Origin: Duganella sp. OV510 | GTDB lineage: Bacteria > Pseudomonadota > Gammaproteobacteria > Burkholderiales > Burkholderiaceae_D | Reading direction: 5' to 3' | Length of the DNA: 64,000 nt | Assembly (NCBI RefSeq): GCF_900100205.1 | Contig: NZ_FNEQ01000003.1 | Coordinates: 62,001 to 126,000 of the forward strand | Shown: piece after piece, positions 36,509 to 46,257 of the stretch | Numbering within the stretch: position 1 is the stretch's first letter | Layout: each line of letters starts with the position of its first letter | Translations under genes and position numbers: made by a program | The notes under the pieces: generated by a model | Databases searched by the model: none | The model's input: the letters and a program-made list of their open reading frames with translations, nothing else | Told to the model about the DNA's origin: nothing

Positions 36509-36884
36509 AGCCGTAGCGGGCGTACAGCGCATGCGCGTCACTGGTGGCCAGCATGAAGCGACGCAGCCCTTGCAACTCCGGATGCGCCAGCACCGCCGCC
36601 ATCAGCCCCTTGCTGACGCCTTTGCCGCGCTCCGCCTCCAACACAAACACATCGGCCAGGTAGGCAAACGTCGCGCGGTCGGTGGTGACGCGCGCAAAGC
36701 CCACCTGCCGACCGTCCAGATAGGCGCCAAAACACAAGGAATTGGCGATCGCCCGCTCCACGGTGGCGCGCGGTATCCCCAACGCCCAGGTCGAGCGCTC
36801 CGACAAAAATTGATGAATCAAGGTAAGGTCGAGCAGCGCCGGATCGGTGCTGATATGCAATTGAGCCATGTTTTCCGTAGTCAT
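36444..36884 (-). CDS. GNAT family N-acetyltransferase
   Basis: 146 aa. It shows the compact GNAT core: TWALGIPRATVERAIANSLCFGAYLDGRQVGFARVTTDRATFAYLADVFVLEAERGKGVSKGLM, where the RGKGVS loop binds acetyl-CoA, and ARYGFTPP near the end. The start may be 36884 (MTTENMAQ) or 36869 (MAQLH); neither has a strong SD. It is convergent with, and overlaps, the 79-aa gene, and is divergent from argH. Substrate unknown. Confidence 0.88.
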   Translation of the reverse strand: MTTENMAQLHISTDPALLDLTLIHQFLSERSTWALGIPRATVERAIANSLCFGAYLDGRQVGFARVTTDRATFAYLADVFVLEAERGKGVSKGLMAAVLAHPELQGLRRFMLATSDAHALYARYGFTPPARPATLMERYFPNIYAN

Positions 36885-36964
36885 AAAGATAATGTTGACG
36901 TATTTTAGGGCAGCTTGCGGTTTATAATCTCTGTTGATCTTCAGCGACCCTCCCTTATTTGACT

Positions 36965-38359
36965 ATGACTTCACAATTCTCCAAAAAAGCCGAAGCCTGG
37001 TCGGCCCGCTTCAGCGAACCGGTCTCGGACCTCGTCAAACGCTACACCGCCTCGGTATTCTTCGACAAGCGCCTGGCCAAGGCCGACATCCAGGGCTCGC
37101 TGGCGCACGCCGAAATGCTGGCCGCGCAAGGCATCATCAGCGCGCAGGACCGCGCCGACATCGAACGCGGCATGGCGCAGATCAGCGCCGAAATCGACGC
37201 CGGCAGCTTCGAATGGCTGCTCGACCTGGAAGACGTCCACCTGAACATCGAAAAACGCCTGACCGAGCTGGTCGGCGACGCCGGCAAGCGCCTGCACACC
37301 GGCCGCTCGCGCAACGACCAGGTGGCCACCGACATCCGCCTGTACGTGCGCAGCGCCATCGACGACGTGCTGCAGCTGCTGCAGGCGCTGCGCGGCGCGC
37401 TGACCGACCTGGCCGAAAAGAATGCCGACACCATCCTGCCGGGCTTCACCCACATGCAGGTGGCGCAGCCGATCACCTTCGGCCACCACATGCTGGCCTA
37501 TGTTGAAATGTTCGGCCGCGACGCCGAGCGCATGGCCGATGCCCGCAAGCGCGTCAACCGCCTGCCGCTGGGCGCTGCCGCGCTGGCCGGCACCACCTTC
37601 CCGATCGACCGCGTGCGCGTGGCCAAAACGCTGGGCTTCGACGACGTCTGCCACAACTCGCTGGACGCCGTGTCCGACCGCGACTTCGCCATCGAATTCA
37701 CCGCCGCCGCCTCGCTGGTGATGATGCACGTGTCGCGCATGTCGGAAGAGCTGATCATCTGGATGAGCCCTCGCGTCGGCTTCATCGACATCGCCGACCG
37801 CTTCTGCACCGGCTCGTCGATCATGCCGCAAAAGAAAAACCCGGACGTGCCGGAACTGGCACGCGGCAAGACCGGCCGCGTGTTCGGCCACCTGATGGGC
37901 CTGCTGACCCTGATGAAAGGCCAGCCGCTGGCCTACAACAAGGACAACCAGGAAGACAAAGAGCCGCTGTTCGACACGGTCGACACGCTGGTCGACACGC
38001 TGCGCATCTTTGCCGACATGGCCGGCGGCATCACCGTCAAGCCGGACAATATGCGCGCCGCCGCGCTGCAAGGCTACGCCACCGCCACCGACCTGGCCGA
38101 CTACCTGGTCAAGAAAGGCCTGCCGTTCCGCGACGCCCACGAAGCGGTGGCACACGCGGTGCGCGGCTGCGACGACCTGAAGATCGACCTGGCCGACATG
38201 TCGCTGGAGCAATTGCGCGCCTACTCGACGCTGATCGACGACGACGTGTTTGCCGTGCTGACGCTGGAAGGCTCGGTGGCCGCGCGCGACCACGTCGGCG
38301 GCACCGCGCCCAACCAGGTGCGCCAAGCCATCGTCCGTGTACGCGAGCAACTGAAGTAA
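36965..38359 (+). CDS. argH: Argininosuccinate lyase
   Basis: 464 aa. The fumarase/lyase signature [12 protein letters not shown] is present, together with [15 protein letters not shown] and [18 protein letters not shown]. It releases arginine and fumarate from argininosuccinate in the last step of arginine synthesis. ATG at 36965 ([19 protein letters not shown]) fits the family. It stands alone. Its position next to the putative cyanophycin (Asp-Arg polymer) locus may be chance. Confidence 0.97.
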   Translation: MTSQFSKKAEAWSARFSEPVSDLVKRYTASVFFDKRLAKADIQGSLAHAEMLAAQGIISAQDRADIERGMAQISAEIDAGSFEWLLDLEDVHLNIEKRLTELVGDAGKRLHTGRSRNDQVATDIRLYVRSAIDDVLQLLQALRGALTDLAEKNADTILPGFTHMQVAQPITFGHHMLAYVEMFGRDAERMADARKRVNRLPLGAAALAGTTFPIDRVRVAKTLGFDDVCHNSLDAVSDRDFAIEFTAAASLVMMHVSRMSEELIIWMSPRVGFIDIADRFCTGSSIMPQKKNPDVPELARGKTGRVFGHLMGLLTLMKGQPLAYNKDNQEDKEPLFDTVDTLVDTLRIFADMAGGITVKPDNMRAAALQGYATATDLADYLVKKGLPFRDAHEAVAHAVRGCDDLKIDLADMSLEQLRAYSTLIDDDVFAVLTLEGSVAARDHVGGTAPNQVRQAIVRVREQLK

Positions 38360-38463
38360 GCTCCTGCCGCTGCGGCGGCGCCGATCTGTCCGCTTATTGA
38401 TCTGGCACAGAACCGCGTCCACCGCAGCGTTTAGCGTGAAGTCATCTACCACAGGAGGATGAC

Positions 38464-40941
38464 ATGAACCCACGCACACCCCTGCTCGCCGCCTGCCTGG
38501 CGCTTGCCGCGCTGCACGCCAGCGCTGTCCAGCTGATGTCCGCTCCGGTGGCGCCGGCCACGCCGCAGCAAGACGCCACGCTGGTGGCACGCCTGGTCGC
38601 GCTGGACGCGCGCGCCGGCCTGACCGCCGAATACAGCTTCCGCATCAGCAGCCAGCATCCCGGCCTGGTCGGACAGAAGATCGTCCGCGCCCAGCACACC
38701 TACCGCAACCTGCGCGTGTTCGGCTCGGAATCGGTGGTGGTCACCGACAGCGCCGGCGAGATCCTCAGCGTCGCCAGCGCCGACCGCCGCCCCGCCAGCG
38801 CACCGGGCACCTGCATGCCCTGCGGCGGCGAACCAAGGCCCATGCCAGAGCGGGCCGTGCCACCTGCCCCGGCCCCGCCCCCCGCGCCAGCGACGCCTGC
38901 ACCAGCCACCTCGCCAGCTCCCGCCACGCCATCGGTGCCGATCCCGCCGCCGTCGTCCGCCACACCGCCGGCTCCCGCGACACCATCCGTGCCCGCCACC
39001 CCGCCCACTTCCGCACCGCGCCCGGCGCCAGCCACGCCGCCCACGCCAGCCGACCTGACGCCGACACTGGCCAGCGATGACGCCATCCGCGTCGCCGTGC
39101 AACACGTCGCCCCCGCCGCCAGCCACCGCTGGCCGCCACGCGCCGAACTGCTGATCTACCCGATCATGAAAACCGTGCGCAGCGTCAACGCCATCAGCAA
39201 GCCGGACGAACAACTGAACGCGCTCGACCTCGAAGAAGTGGTGGACCGCTACGAGCTGGCCTACCTGGTCAAGCTGCGCATGGCGCAGGACGGCAAGCTG
39301 ATCTACTACGATGTGGTGGTCAACGCCCACAATGGCGACATCATCACCCAATGGCCGGCGCTGCAAACGGTGATCGGCAGCGGCAACAGCCAGTACAACG
39401 GCGTGGTGCCGATCAGCACCTCGGCCACCAGCGGCGGCTTCCAGATGCTGGACAGCGCGCGCGGCACCGGCGGCCGCCACGGCGCCATGGCCATCACCAA
39501 CGCCAACCACAGCTCGCCCAACAGCCCCGATCCCGGCAACATCTACACCAACAGCAGCAACACCTGGGGCGACGGCCAGCAATACAACGGCGGCGGCACC
39601 ACCACCGCCAACGGCCAGACCGCTGCCGTCAACGCGCTGTGGGGACTGATGAACACCTACGATACCAACAAGAACGTGCTGGGCTGGCAATCGCTGGACG
39701 GCAACAACACCGCCACCTATATCGCCGCCCACATCGGCACCGCCTACGACAACGCCTTCTACGACGACAGCTGCCAGTGCATGTACATCGGCGACGGCAA
39801 CAGCTTCACCAGCCTGGGGGCGGTCGATGTCATCGGCCACGAAATGTCGCACGGCGTCACTGCCGCCACGGCGGACCTGATTTACGCCGGCGAATCCGGC
39901 GGGCTGAATGAATCGGCCTCCGACATCGGCGGCGAAATGGTCGAAGCCTATGCCCGCAACGGCGGCGCCGGCCCGCTGATCCCCGGCGCCGGCAACGACT
40001 GGATGGTTGGCAAGGAGATCAGCAAGAGCGGCCAGCCGCTGCGCTGGATGTTCAAGCCCAGCAAGGACGGCAGCAGCCCGGATGCCTGGAACGCCAACCT
40101 GAAAAACCTCGACGTCCACTATTCCAGCGGCCCGAACAACCGCATGTACTACTTCCTGTCGCAAGGCTCCAAGGCCGATCCGGCTGGCGAATACCACAGC
40201 CCCTTCCTGACGCGCACGCCGGCCGCGATGACCGGCATCGGCAACGACAAGGCCTACCGCATCTGGTTCAAGGCGCTGACCACCAAGTTCACCTCGGCCA
40301 CCAACTACGCCGACGCACGCAACAAGGTGCTGCAATCAGCGCAGGAGCTGTATGGCGCCACGTCGAAGGAAGCCATCGCCGTGCAGCGCGCCTACGCCGC
40401 CATCAACGTCGGCGCCGACATCGATGAAGAAAGTGGTGGCGGTGGCGGTGGCGGTGGCGGCGGTGGCGACGCGGTCGAGCGGATCAGCAATGGCGGTTTT
40501 GAAAACGGCGTCACCGGCTGGCGCGGCAACACCAGCGTGATCGGCGCGCGCAGCGGCCAAACGCCATATGAAGGCACGCGCTTCGCCTGGCTGGGCGGCA
40601 ACGGCCGCCGCAGCAGCGCCACGCTGACGCAGCAGGTGCAGATCCCCGCCAACGCCAGCAGCGTGCAACTCAGCTTCGCGCTGCACATCGACACCGCCGA
40701 AATCAGCAACACCGTCTACGACACGCTGACGGTAACGCTGCGCGCGTCCGGCAGCACCGCGCCTGTACTGGCCACGCTGGCCACCTACACCAATCTGACG
40801 CCGGCCGCTGGCTACCAGCTGCATAACTTCGATCTGCTGCTGTTCAAGGGCCAGACCGTCACGCTCAGCTTCGCCATGCGCGAAGACCGTTCCAGGCAGA
40901 CCTCCTTCGTGCTCGACCAGGTCAGCCTGCTGACCAAATGA
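38464..40941 (+). CDS. Exported M4 (thermolysin-like) metalloprotease with C-terminal beta-sandwich domain
   Basis: 825 aa. The order is: signal peptide (LLAACLALAALHASA), a propeptide/FTP region interrupted by a Pro/Ala/Thr-rich block (about residues 120-200), PepSY-like part, M4 catalytic domain with VIGHEMSHGVTA (HExxH) and GGLNESASDIGGEMVE (third Zn ligand), the second-half helix with the PNNRMYYFLSQGSK region, a Gly10-type linker, and a jelly-roll-like domain (ISNGGFENGVTGWRG...FVLDQVSLL). It is secreted and self-processed. AGGAGGATGAC gives a strong ribosome site. Confidence 0.93.
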   Translation: MNPRTPLLAACLALAALHASAVQLMSAPVAPATPQQDATLVARLVALDARAGLTAEYSFRISSQHPGLVGQKIVRAQHTYRNLRVFGSESVVVTDSAGEILSVASADRRPASAPGTCMPCGGEPRPMPERAVPPAPAPPPAPATPAPATSPAPATPSVPIPPPSSATPPAPATPSVPATPPTSAPRPAPATPPTPADLTPTLASDDAIRVAVQHVAPAASHRWPPRAELLIYPIMKTVRSVNAISKPDEQLNALDLEEVVDRYELAYLVKLRMAQDGKLIYYDVVVNAHNGDIITQWPALQTVIGSGNSQYNGVVPISTSATSGGFQMLDSARGTGGRHGAMAITNANHSSPNSPDPGNIYTNSSNTWGDGQQYNGGGTTTANGQTAAVNALWGLMNTYDTNKNVLGWQSLDGNNTATYIAAHIGTAYDNAFYDDSCQCMYIGDGNSFTSLGAVDVIGHEMSHGVTAATADLIYAGESGGLNESASDIGGEMVEAYARNGGAGPLIPGAGNDWMVGKEISKSGQPLRWMFKPSKDGSSPDAWNANLKNLDVHYSSGPNNRMYYFLSQGSKADPAGEYHSPFLTRTPAAMTGIGNDKAYRIWFKALTTKFTSATNYADARNKVLQSAQELYGATSKEAIAVQRAYAAINVGADIDEESGGGGGGGGGGGDAVERISNGGFENGVTGWRGNTSVIGARSGQTPYEGTRFAWLGGNGRRSSATLTQQVQIPANASSVQLSFALHIDTAEISNTVYDTLTVTLRASGSTAPVLATLATYTNLTPAAGYQLHNFDLLLFKGQTVTLSFAMREDRSRQTSFVLDQVSLLTK

Positions 40942-41009
40942 TCATCGCCGCCTGATGCGTGACCTGCTATCATCGAAGGCTCGACGCAGCTCACCATCAG
41001 GATATAAAA

Positions 41010-42236
41010 ATGACCATAGGCGGAAAGACTATCGAACAAGCACTGGCCTCCCTGTCGGACATGACCGCAGGCGCGGTCCCGATCGGCAAGGACGAGCACC
41101 TGGCGCGCATCGCCCGTGCGCAGACGTATATGCAGGCGCAGGGCATCGCCGCCATCTATATCAACGCCGGCGCCAACCTGACCTACTTCACCGGCACCAA
41201 ATGGCACGCCAGCGAGCGCATGGTCGGCGCCATCCTGCCGGCGCAAGGCCAGGTCGAATACATTGCACCGGGCTTTGAAGAGAGTACGCTGAAGGACTTC
41301 ATGCTGGTCGACGGCCACGTCAACTGCTGGGACGAACATGAAAGCCCGTACGCGCTGTTCATCGTTGTGCTGAAACGCCTCGGCATCGCGCCGAATCCGG
41401 CACAGCCGCCGCGCGTCGGCATCTGCGAGAGCGCCGCCTTCTTCATCTTCGACGGCATCCACCCGCTGGCCGACGGCTACGCACTGGAGAATGCCAGCAA
41501 GGTCACCGCCCACTGCCGCACGCGCAAGTCGGCTGCCGAAATCGCCCTGATGCAACGCGCCAAGGACATGACCATGGCGGTGCACGTCGCCACCGCCAGC
41601 ATGCTGCGCGAAGGCATCACCACCAAGGAAGTGGAAGAGTTCATCGACCGCGCGCACCGCAAGGTCGGTGCGGCGGCCGGCTCGTATTTCGTCATCGTGC
41701 TGTTTGGCGAAGCCACCGCCTACCCGCACGGCGTCAGCTACGTGCAGACGCTGAAGGCCGGCGACACGGTGCTGATCGACACCGGCTGCAAGCTGCACAA
41801 CTACATCTCCGACATCACCCGCACCTACGTCTACGGCCCGATCAGCGAGCGCCAGCGCTCCGTGTGGAACAGCGAGAAGAAAGCGCAAGCCGCCGCCTTT
41901 GCCGCCGCCCAGCTGGGCGTACCGTGCGAAGCAGTGGACGCCGCCGCCCGCCGTTCACTGGAAGCCGATGGCTTCGGCCCCGGCTACAAGCTACCTGGCC
42001 TGCCGCACCGCACCGGTCACGGCATCGGCCTCGACATCCACGAATGGCCTTACCTGGTCGGCGGCAACAAAACGCCACTGGACGTCGGCATGTGCTTCTC
42101 CAACGAACCGATGATCTGCATCCCCGGCGAGTTCGGCGTGCGCCACGAAGACCACTTCTACATGACCGAAAACGGTCCGAAGTGGTTCACCGAACCAGCC
42201 CACAGCATCGACGACCCGTTCGGCCTGAAGCGTTAA
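41010..42236 (+). CDS. M24-family peptidase (Xaa-Pro aminopeptidase-like)
   Basis: 408 aa. The creatinase-type N-domain includes AIYINAGANLTYFTGTKWHASERM. The pita-bread domain metal ligands are visible in VLIDTGCKLHNYISDITRTY (two Asp), GHGIGLDIHEWP (His), and NEPMICIPGEFGVRHEDH (two Glu). It probably cleaves Xaa-Pro bonds of peptides in the cytoplasm. ATG at 41010 (MTIGGKTIEQ) has AGGAT upstream. It lies behind the M4 protease in the same direction and ends at a long palindrome. Confidence 0.93.
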   Translation: MTIGGKTIEQALASLSDMTAGAVPIGKDEHLARIARAQTYMQAQGIAAIYINAGANLTYFTGTKWHASERMVGAILPAQGQVEYIAPGFEESTLKDFMLVDGHVNCWDEHESPYALFIVVLKRLGIAPNPAQPPRVGICESAAFFIFDGIHPLADGYALENASKVTAHCRTRKSAAEIALMQRAKDMTMAVHVATASMLREGITTKEVEEFIDRAHRKVGAAAGSYFVIVLFGEATAYPHGVSYVQTLKAGDTVLIDTGCKLHNYISDITRTYVYGPISERQRSVWNSEKKAQAAAFAAAQLGVPCEAVDAAARRSLEADGFGPGYKLPGLPHRTGHGIGLDIHEWPYLVGGNKTPLDVGMCFSNEPMICIPGEFGVRHEDHFYMTENGPKWFTEPAHSIDDPFGLKR

Positions 42237-42245
42237 AAAATTCGC

Positions 42246-42303
42246 GGTCAGTGCCGACATTCGGACATTTCGATAACGAAATGTCCGAATGTCGGCACTG
42301 ACC
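42246..42303. repeat. 58-base perfect hairpin palindrome (GGTCAGT family, copy 3)
   Basis: GGTCAGTGCCGACATTCGGA and on to TTTCG pairs over 27 bases with its complement around ATAA. The outer GGTCAGT...ACTGACC is shared with the palindromes at 1204 and 4932, but the core differs. A6 lies before it (42236-42242). It again separates two convergent genes (M24 stop at 42236, paaZ stop at 42311). Confidence 0.85.
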
Positions 42304-42310
42304 CCGATGT

Positions 42311-44359
42311 TTATGTGCGTTTTATCACGAGGGTGAGGATGTCGTAGCTGGCCACCAGTTCGTCACGCTGATTGGTGATTTGTACGTCCCAGGCGACTAC
42401 GCCCTGGCCGACGCCCTTGTCGTCGGTGCGGTTGCGGTCGACCTTGCGCTTGCAGGTCAGGCGCGCGCGGATGGTGTCGCCGATCGCCACCGGTGCGATA
42501 AAGCGCAGATTGTCGAGGCCATAATTGGCCAGCACCGGGCCGGGCGCCGGCGAAACGAACAGGCCCGCTGCCGCCGACAGCACGAAGTAGCCGTGCGCGA
42601 TGCGCTGGCCGAATTGCGTGTCCCTCGCCGCCACTTCGTCGAAATGCATGTAGAAGTAGTCGCCCGAAACGCCGCCGAAGTTGACGATGTCCGCCTCGCT
42701 GATGGTGCGGCGGTGCGTCAGCAGCGAGTCGCCGATGGCCAGGTCTTCGAAGTGTTTGCGGAACGGATGCACTTCGCTTTCCTGCACCGCCGCGCCGCGC
42801 ACGTATTCGCCCGTCACAGCAGCCAGCATGGTCGGCGAACCTTGCACCGCCGCGCGCTGCAGGAAGTGCCGCACCGCGCGGATGCCGCCCAGTTCCTCGC
42901 CGCCGCCGGCGCGTCCAGGCCCGCCATGCTTCAGTTGCGGCAAAGGCGAGCCGTGGCCGGTGGAATCGACCGCCGCGACGCGGTCCAGCACCAGCACGCG
43001 GCCATGCGAGGCGGCCGCCATCGGCACGGCATAGGCGGCGATGGCCGGCTCTTTTGTCACCAGCGTCGATACCAGCGAGCCTTTGCCACGCGCGGCCAGC
43101 GCCAGCGCTTCATCGATGCCCTTGTAGCTGATGATGGTGCTGACCGGGCCAAACGCTTCGACATCGTGCACCGCGTCGTTGTGCAGGCCGTCGCGGCACA
43201 GCAGCAGTGTCGGCGCGAAGAAGGCACCGTCGGCCACGCCCTCGCCCACAGGCTTGAAGCCATCGCGGGCGCTAAACAGTACCTCGTTGCCGCGCGCCAG
43301 TTGCTCGACGCGTTCGGCGACATCGCGCTGCTGATCGCGCGAAGCCAGTGCGCCCATGCGCACGCCTTCCACCGATGGATCGCCGATAGTGACTTTCGCC
43401 AGCCGCTCGCGCAGCCGCGTGCCCACCGCATCGACCATATTCTCGGGCACGATGATGCGGCGGATGGCGGTGCACTTCTGCCCGGCCTTGCCGGTCATCT
43501 CACGCGCCACTTCTTTGACGAACAAATCGAACTCTACGTTGTCCGGCGTGACGTCCGGCGCCAGAATGGCGCAGTTCAGCGAATCCGCTTCGGCGGTGAA
43601 CGGCACCGAGTTGGCGATCAGGTTGCGGTTGCTGCGCAGCTTGGCGGCCGTATCGGCCGAGCCGGTGAATGTCACCACGTCGGCGCCGCCCAGGCGATCC
43701 AGCAGATCGCCGGTGCTGCCGATCACCAGTTGCAGCGCGCCTTCCGGCAGCAGGCCGGATTCGTGCATCATGCGCACCAGCGCTTCGGTCAGGTAGCTGG
43801 TGGCGCTGGCTGGTTTGCCGATGCACGGCATGGCGGCCAGGAAGCTCGGGGCGAATTTCTCCAGCAGGCCCCAGATCGGGAAATTGAAAGCGTTGATGTG
43901 CACCGCCAGCCCGCCGCGTGGCACCAGGATGTGGGTGCCGGCAAAACCGCCGCCTTTGCCAAGCGCCATCGCCGGGCCTTCGTGCAGCACATTCGACGAC
44001 GGCAATTCGCGGCTGCCCATGCTGGCGTAGGCGAACAGTGTGCCGGTGCCGCCTTCGATGTCGACCCAGCTGTCGGCGCGGGTGGCGCCGGTCTGGTGCG
44101 AGATGGTGTATAGCTCTTCCTTGCGCTCCAGCAGATACAGCGCCAATGCCTTCAGGCGTTGCGCGCGCTGCTGGAAGTTCAGCTGCATCAGCGCCGGTAC
44201 GCCGGTCTTGCGGGCGTAGGTGACAGCCTCGTCGAAGTCGATGCGGTCGGCATGCGTGTGATAGATGATAGCGTTGGTCAGGGCGCTGTGCAGCGGCGTG
44301 GCGGCCTCGCTGCCGATCCAGCGGCCGGCGATCAGGCTTTGCAGAGTTGGTTGAAGCAT
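42311..44359 (-). CDS. paaZ: Bifunctional oxepin-CoA hydrolase / semialdehyde dehydrogenase PaaZ
   Basis: 682 aa. The N-terminal aldehyde dehydrogenase has TFTGSADTAAKLR, the catalytic Cys in GKAGQKCTAIRR and EAFGPVSTI. The C-terminal MaoC-like hydratase has FGGVSGDYFYMHFDEVAA and RIAHGYFVLSAAAGLFV. It opens the oxepin-CoA ring and oxidises the aldehyde to 3-oxo-5,6-dehydrosuberyl-CoA. ATG at 44359 (MLQPTLQSLIAGRW) has GGAG upstream. It is the last gene of the paa operon. Confidence 0.96.
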   Translation of the reverse strand: MLQPTLQSLIAGRWIGSEAATPLHSALTNAIIYHTHADRIDFDEAVTYARKTGVPALMQLNFQQRAQRLKALALYLLERKEELYTISHQTGATRADSWVDIEGGTGTLFAYASMGSRELPSSNVLHEGPAMALGKGGGFAGTHILVPRGGLAVHINAFNFPIWGLLEKFAPSFLAAMPCIGKPASATSYLTEALVRMMHESGLLPEGALQLVIGSTGDLLDRLGGADVVTFTGSADTAAKLRSNRNLIANSVPFTAEADSLNCAILAPDVTPDNVEFDLFVKEVAREMTGKAGQKCTAIRRIIVPENMVDAVGTRLRERLAKVTIGDPSVEGVRMGALASRDQQRDVAERVEQLARGNEVLFSARDGFKPVGEGVADGAFFAPTLLLCRDGLHNDAVHDVEAFGPVSTIISYKGIDEALALAARGKGSLVSTLVTKEPAIAAYAVPMAAASHGRVLVLDRVAAVDSTGHGSPLPQLKHGGPGRAGGGEELGGIRAVRHFLQRAAVQGSPTMLAAVTGEYVRGAAVQESEVHPFRKHFEDLAIGDSLLTHRRTISEADIVNFGGVSGDYFYMHFDEVAARDTQFGQRIAHGYFVLSAAAGLFVSPAPGPVLANYGLDNLRFIAPVAIGDTIRARLTCKRKVDRNRTDDKGVGQGVVAWDVQITNQRDELVASYDILTLVIKRT

Positions 44360-44421
44360 TGTGCGGTCTCCGTGATGGTTGGTTGAAGCGGGCCGGCCGG
44401 CGGCGCAGCGGGGCGGGCCGG

Positions 44422-45033
44422 CTAGGCGCCGGCGTTCTTGTGCAGATGCAGCGGCAGCGCGCTGTCCCATTCGATGCGTTTGCGGTCCGGCTCCGGTGCG
44501 GCCAGCGCTTCGGTTTCGCGCATGGTCTGCATCGAGCGCACTGCCAGTTCCTGGTATTGCGCGGTGCCGCCGGACTTCCAGGCGATTTCGTCATCGTTCA
44601 ACGCGCGCGCCACTTTGGCCGGTGATCCCATCGCCAGGCTGCGCGGCGGTATCTCCATGCCGGCGCGGACGAAGCTCATGGCGGCGACGATGCTGTCGGC
44701 GCCGACCACCGCATTGTCCATGATGACGCTGTTCATGCCGACCAGCGCGTTGCGGCCGATACGGCAGCCATGCAGCACGGCGCCGTGGCCGATGTGACCA
44801 TCGCGCTCGACCACCGTGTCGCAGCCGGGGAAGCCATGCATCACGCAGGTGTCCTGCAAGTTGGCGCCCTCCTCCAGGATCAGCCGGCCGAAGTCGCCGC
44901 GCAGCGCGGCCAGCGGGCCGATATAGCAGCGCGGCCCGACGATCACGTCGCCGATCAGCACCGCGCTCGGGTGCACATACGCGGTGGGATCAACCACCGG
45001 CGTGACGCCATTGATTTCATAGACCTTGACCAT
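44422..45033 (-). CDS. paaY: Phenylacetate degradation protein PaaY (left-handed beta-helix, gamma-CA-like)
   Basis: 203 aa. Hexapeptide repeats ([41 protein letters not shown]) include His residues typical of gamma-carbonic-anhydrase-like enzymes ([20 protein letters not shown]). PaaY is thought to be a thioesterase that clears dead-end CoA adducts. The start [15 protein letters not shown] lies two bases behind the paaJ stop. Confidence 0.95.
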   Translation of the reverse strand: MVKVYEINGVTPVVDPTAYVHPSAVLIGDVIVGPRCYIGPLAALRGDFGRLILEEGANLQDTCVMHGFPGCDTVVERDGHIGHGAVLHGCRIGRNALVGMNSVIMDNAVVGADSIVAAMSFVRAGMEIPPRSLAMGSPAKVARALNDDEIAWKSGGTAQYQELAVRSMQTMRETEALAAPEPDRKRIEWDSALPLHLHKNAGA

Positions 45034-45035
45034 GT

Positions 45036-46247
45036 CTATACCCTTTCGATCACCAGCGCGATACCCTGGCCGACGCCGATGCACATGGTGCACAGCGCAT
45101 AGCGGCCGCCAGTGCGCTCCAACTGGTGCAGTGCCGCCAGCACCAGGCGCACGCCCGAAGCGCCCAGCGGATGGCCGATGGCGATGGCGCCGCCGTTCGG
45201 ATTGACGTGTGGCGCGTCGTCGGCCAGTCCGAGTTCGCGCGTCACTGCCAGCCCTTGCGCAGCAAAGGCTTCGTTCAATTCAATGACATCCATGTCGGCA
45301 ATCGACAGGCCCAGTTGCGCCAGCACTTTCTTCGACGCCGGCGCCGGACCGAAGCCCATGATGCGCGGCGCCAGGCCGGCGGTCGCCATACCCAGCACGC
45401 GAGCGCGCTTGCGCAGGCCGTATTGTTCTGCCGCTTGCGCGGAGGCCAGCAGCACCGCACAGGCGCCGTCATTGACGCCGGAAGCGTTGCCGGCGGTGAC
45501 CGTGCCGTCCGGACGCACCACACCCTTCAGTTTGGCGAGTGATTCCAGCGTAGTGTCCGGGCGCGGATGTTCGTCGGTATCGACCACTTGCGGCGCGGCG
45601 GCGCGGCGCGCGGGCGGCAGTGTCACGGGCACGATCTCGTCGCGGAACACGCCGGCCGCATGGGCAGACGCCCAGCGCTGCTGGCTACGCAGCGCAAACG
45701 CATCCTGGTCGGCGCGGCTGATGCCGAATTCCTGGGCGACGTTTTCGGCCGTCTCCGGCATCGAGTCGATGCCATGCGCTGCCTTCATCAAGGGATTGAC
45801 GAAGCGCCAGCCTATCGTGGTGTCCTCGATTTTGGCCGTGCGCGAGAAGGCGCTGTCGGCCTTGCCCATGACGAAAGGCGCGCGCGTCATGCTCTCGACG
45901 CCGCCGGCAATCACCAGCTGTGCCTCGCCTGACTTGATGGCGCGCGCCGCCATGCCCACCGCATCCAGCGACGAGCCGCATAAGCGGTTGATGGTGCTGG
46001 CCGGGACATCGACCGGCAAGCCGGCCAGCAGCGCCGCCATACGCGCGACATTGCGGTTATCCTCGCCCGCCTGATTGGCGCAGCCGTAGTAGACATCATC
46101 GACACGCGCCCAGTCGACGCCGGGATTGCGCGCGACCAGCGCGGCGATCGGCAGCGCCGCCAGATCGTCGGTACGCACGCCTGCCAGCGCGCCGCCGTAG
46201 CGGCCGAAGGGGGTGCGGATGGCGTCGCAGATATAGGCTTCGTTCAC
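45036..46247 (-). CDS. paaJ: 3-oxoadipyl-CoA thiolase PaaJ
   Basis: 403 aa. Thiolase motifs are [15 protein letters not shown] (nucleophile Cys), [18 protein letters not shown] and [14 protein letters not shown] (second Cys). It performs the two beta-oxidation-type cleavages yielding acetyl-CoA and succinyl-CoA. The start is GTG at 46247 with AAGGAGA upstream. It is close to the aromatic-pathway thiolase PcaF, but the paa context decides. Confidence 0.95.
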   Translation of the reverse strand: MNEAYICDAIRTPFGRYGGALAGVRTDDLAALPIAALVARNPGVDWARVDDVYYGCANQAGEDNRNVARMAALLAGLPVDVPASTINRLCGSSLDAVGMAARAIKSGEAQLVIAGGVESMTRAPFVMGKADSAFSRTAKIEDTTIGWRFVNPLMKAAHGIDSMPETAENVAQEFGISRADQDAFALRSQQRWASAHAAGVFRDEIVPVTLPPARRAAAPQVVDTDEHPRPDTTLESLAKLKGVVRPDGTVTAGNASGVNDGACAVLLASAQAAEQYGLRKRARVLGMATAGLAPRIMGFGPAPASKKVLAQLGLSIADMDVIELNEAFAAQGLAVTRELGLADDAPHVNPNGGAIAIGHPLGASGVRLVLAALHQLERTGGRYALCTMCIGVGQGIALVIERV

Positions 46248-46257
46248 AGTGTCTCCT

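Noticed and set aside
38446..40335. 629-residue open frame antisense to the M4 protease
   Set aside because: Composition typical of antisense frames in GC-rich genes; the M4 active-site motifs lie on the plus strand.
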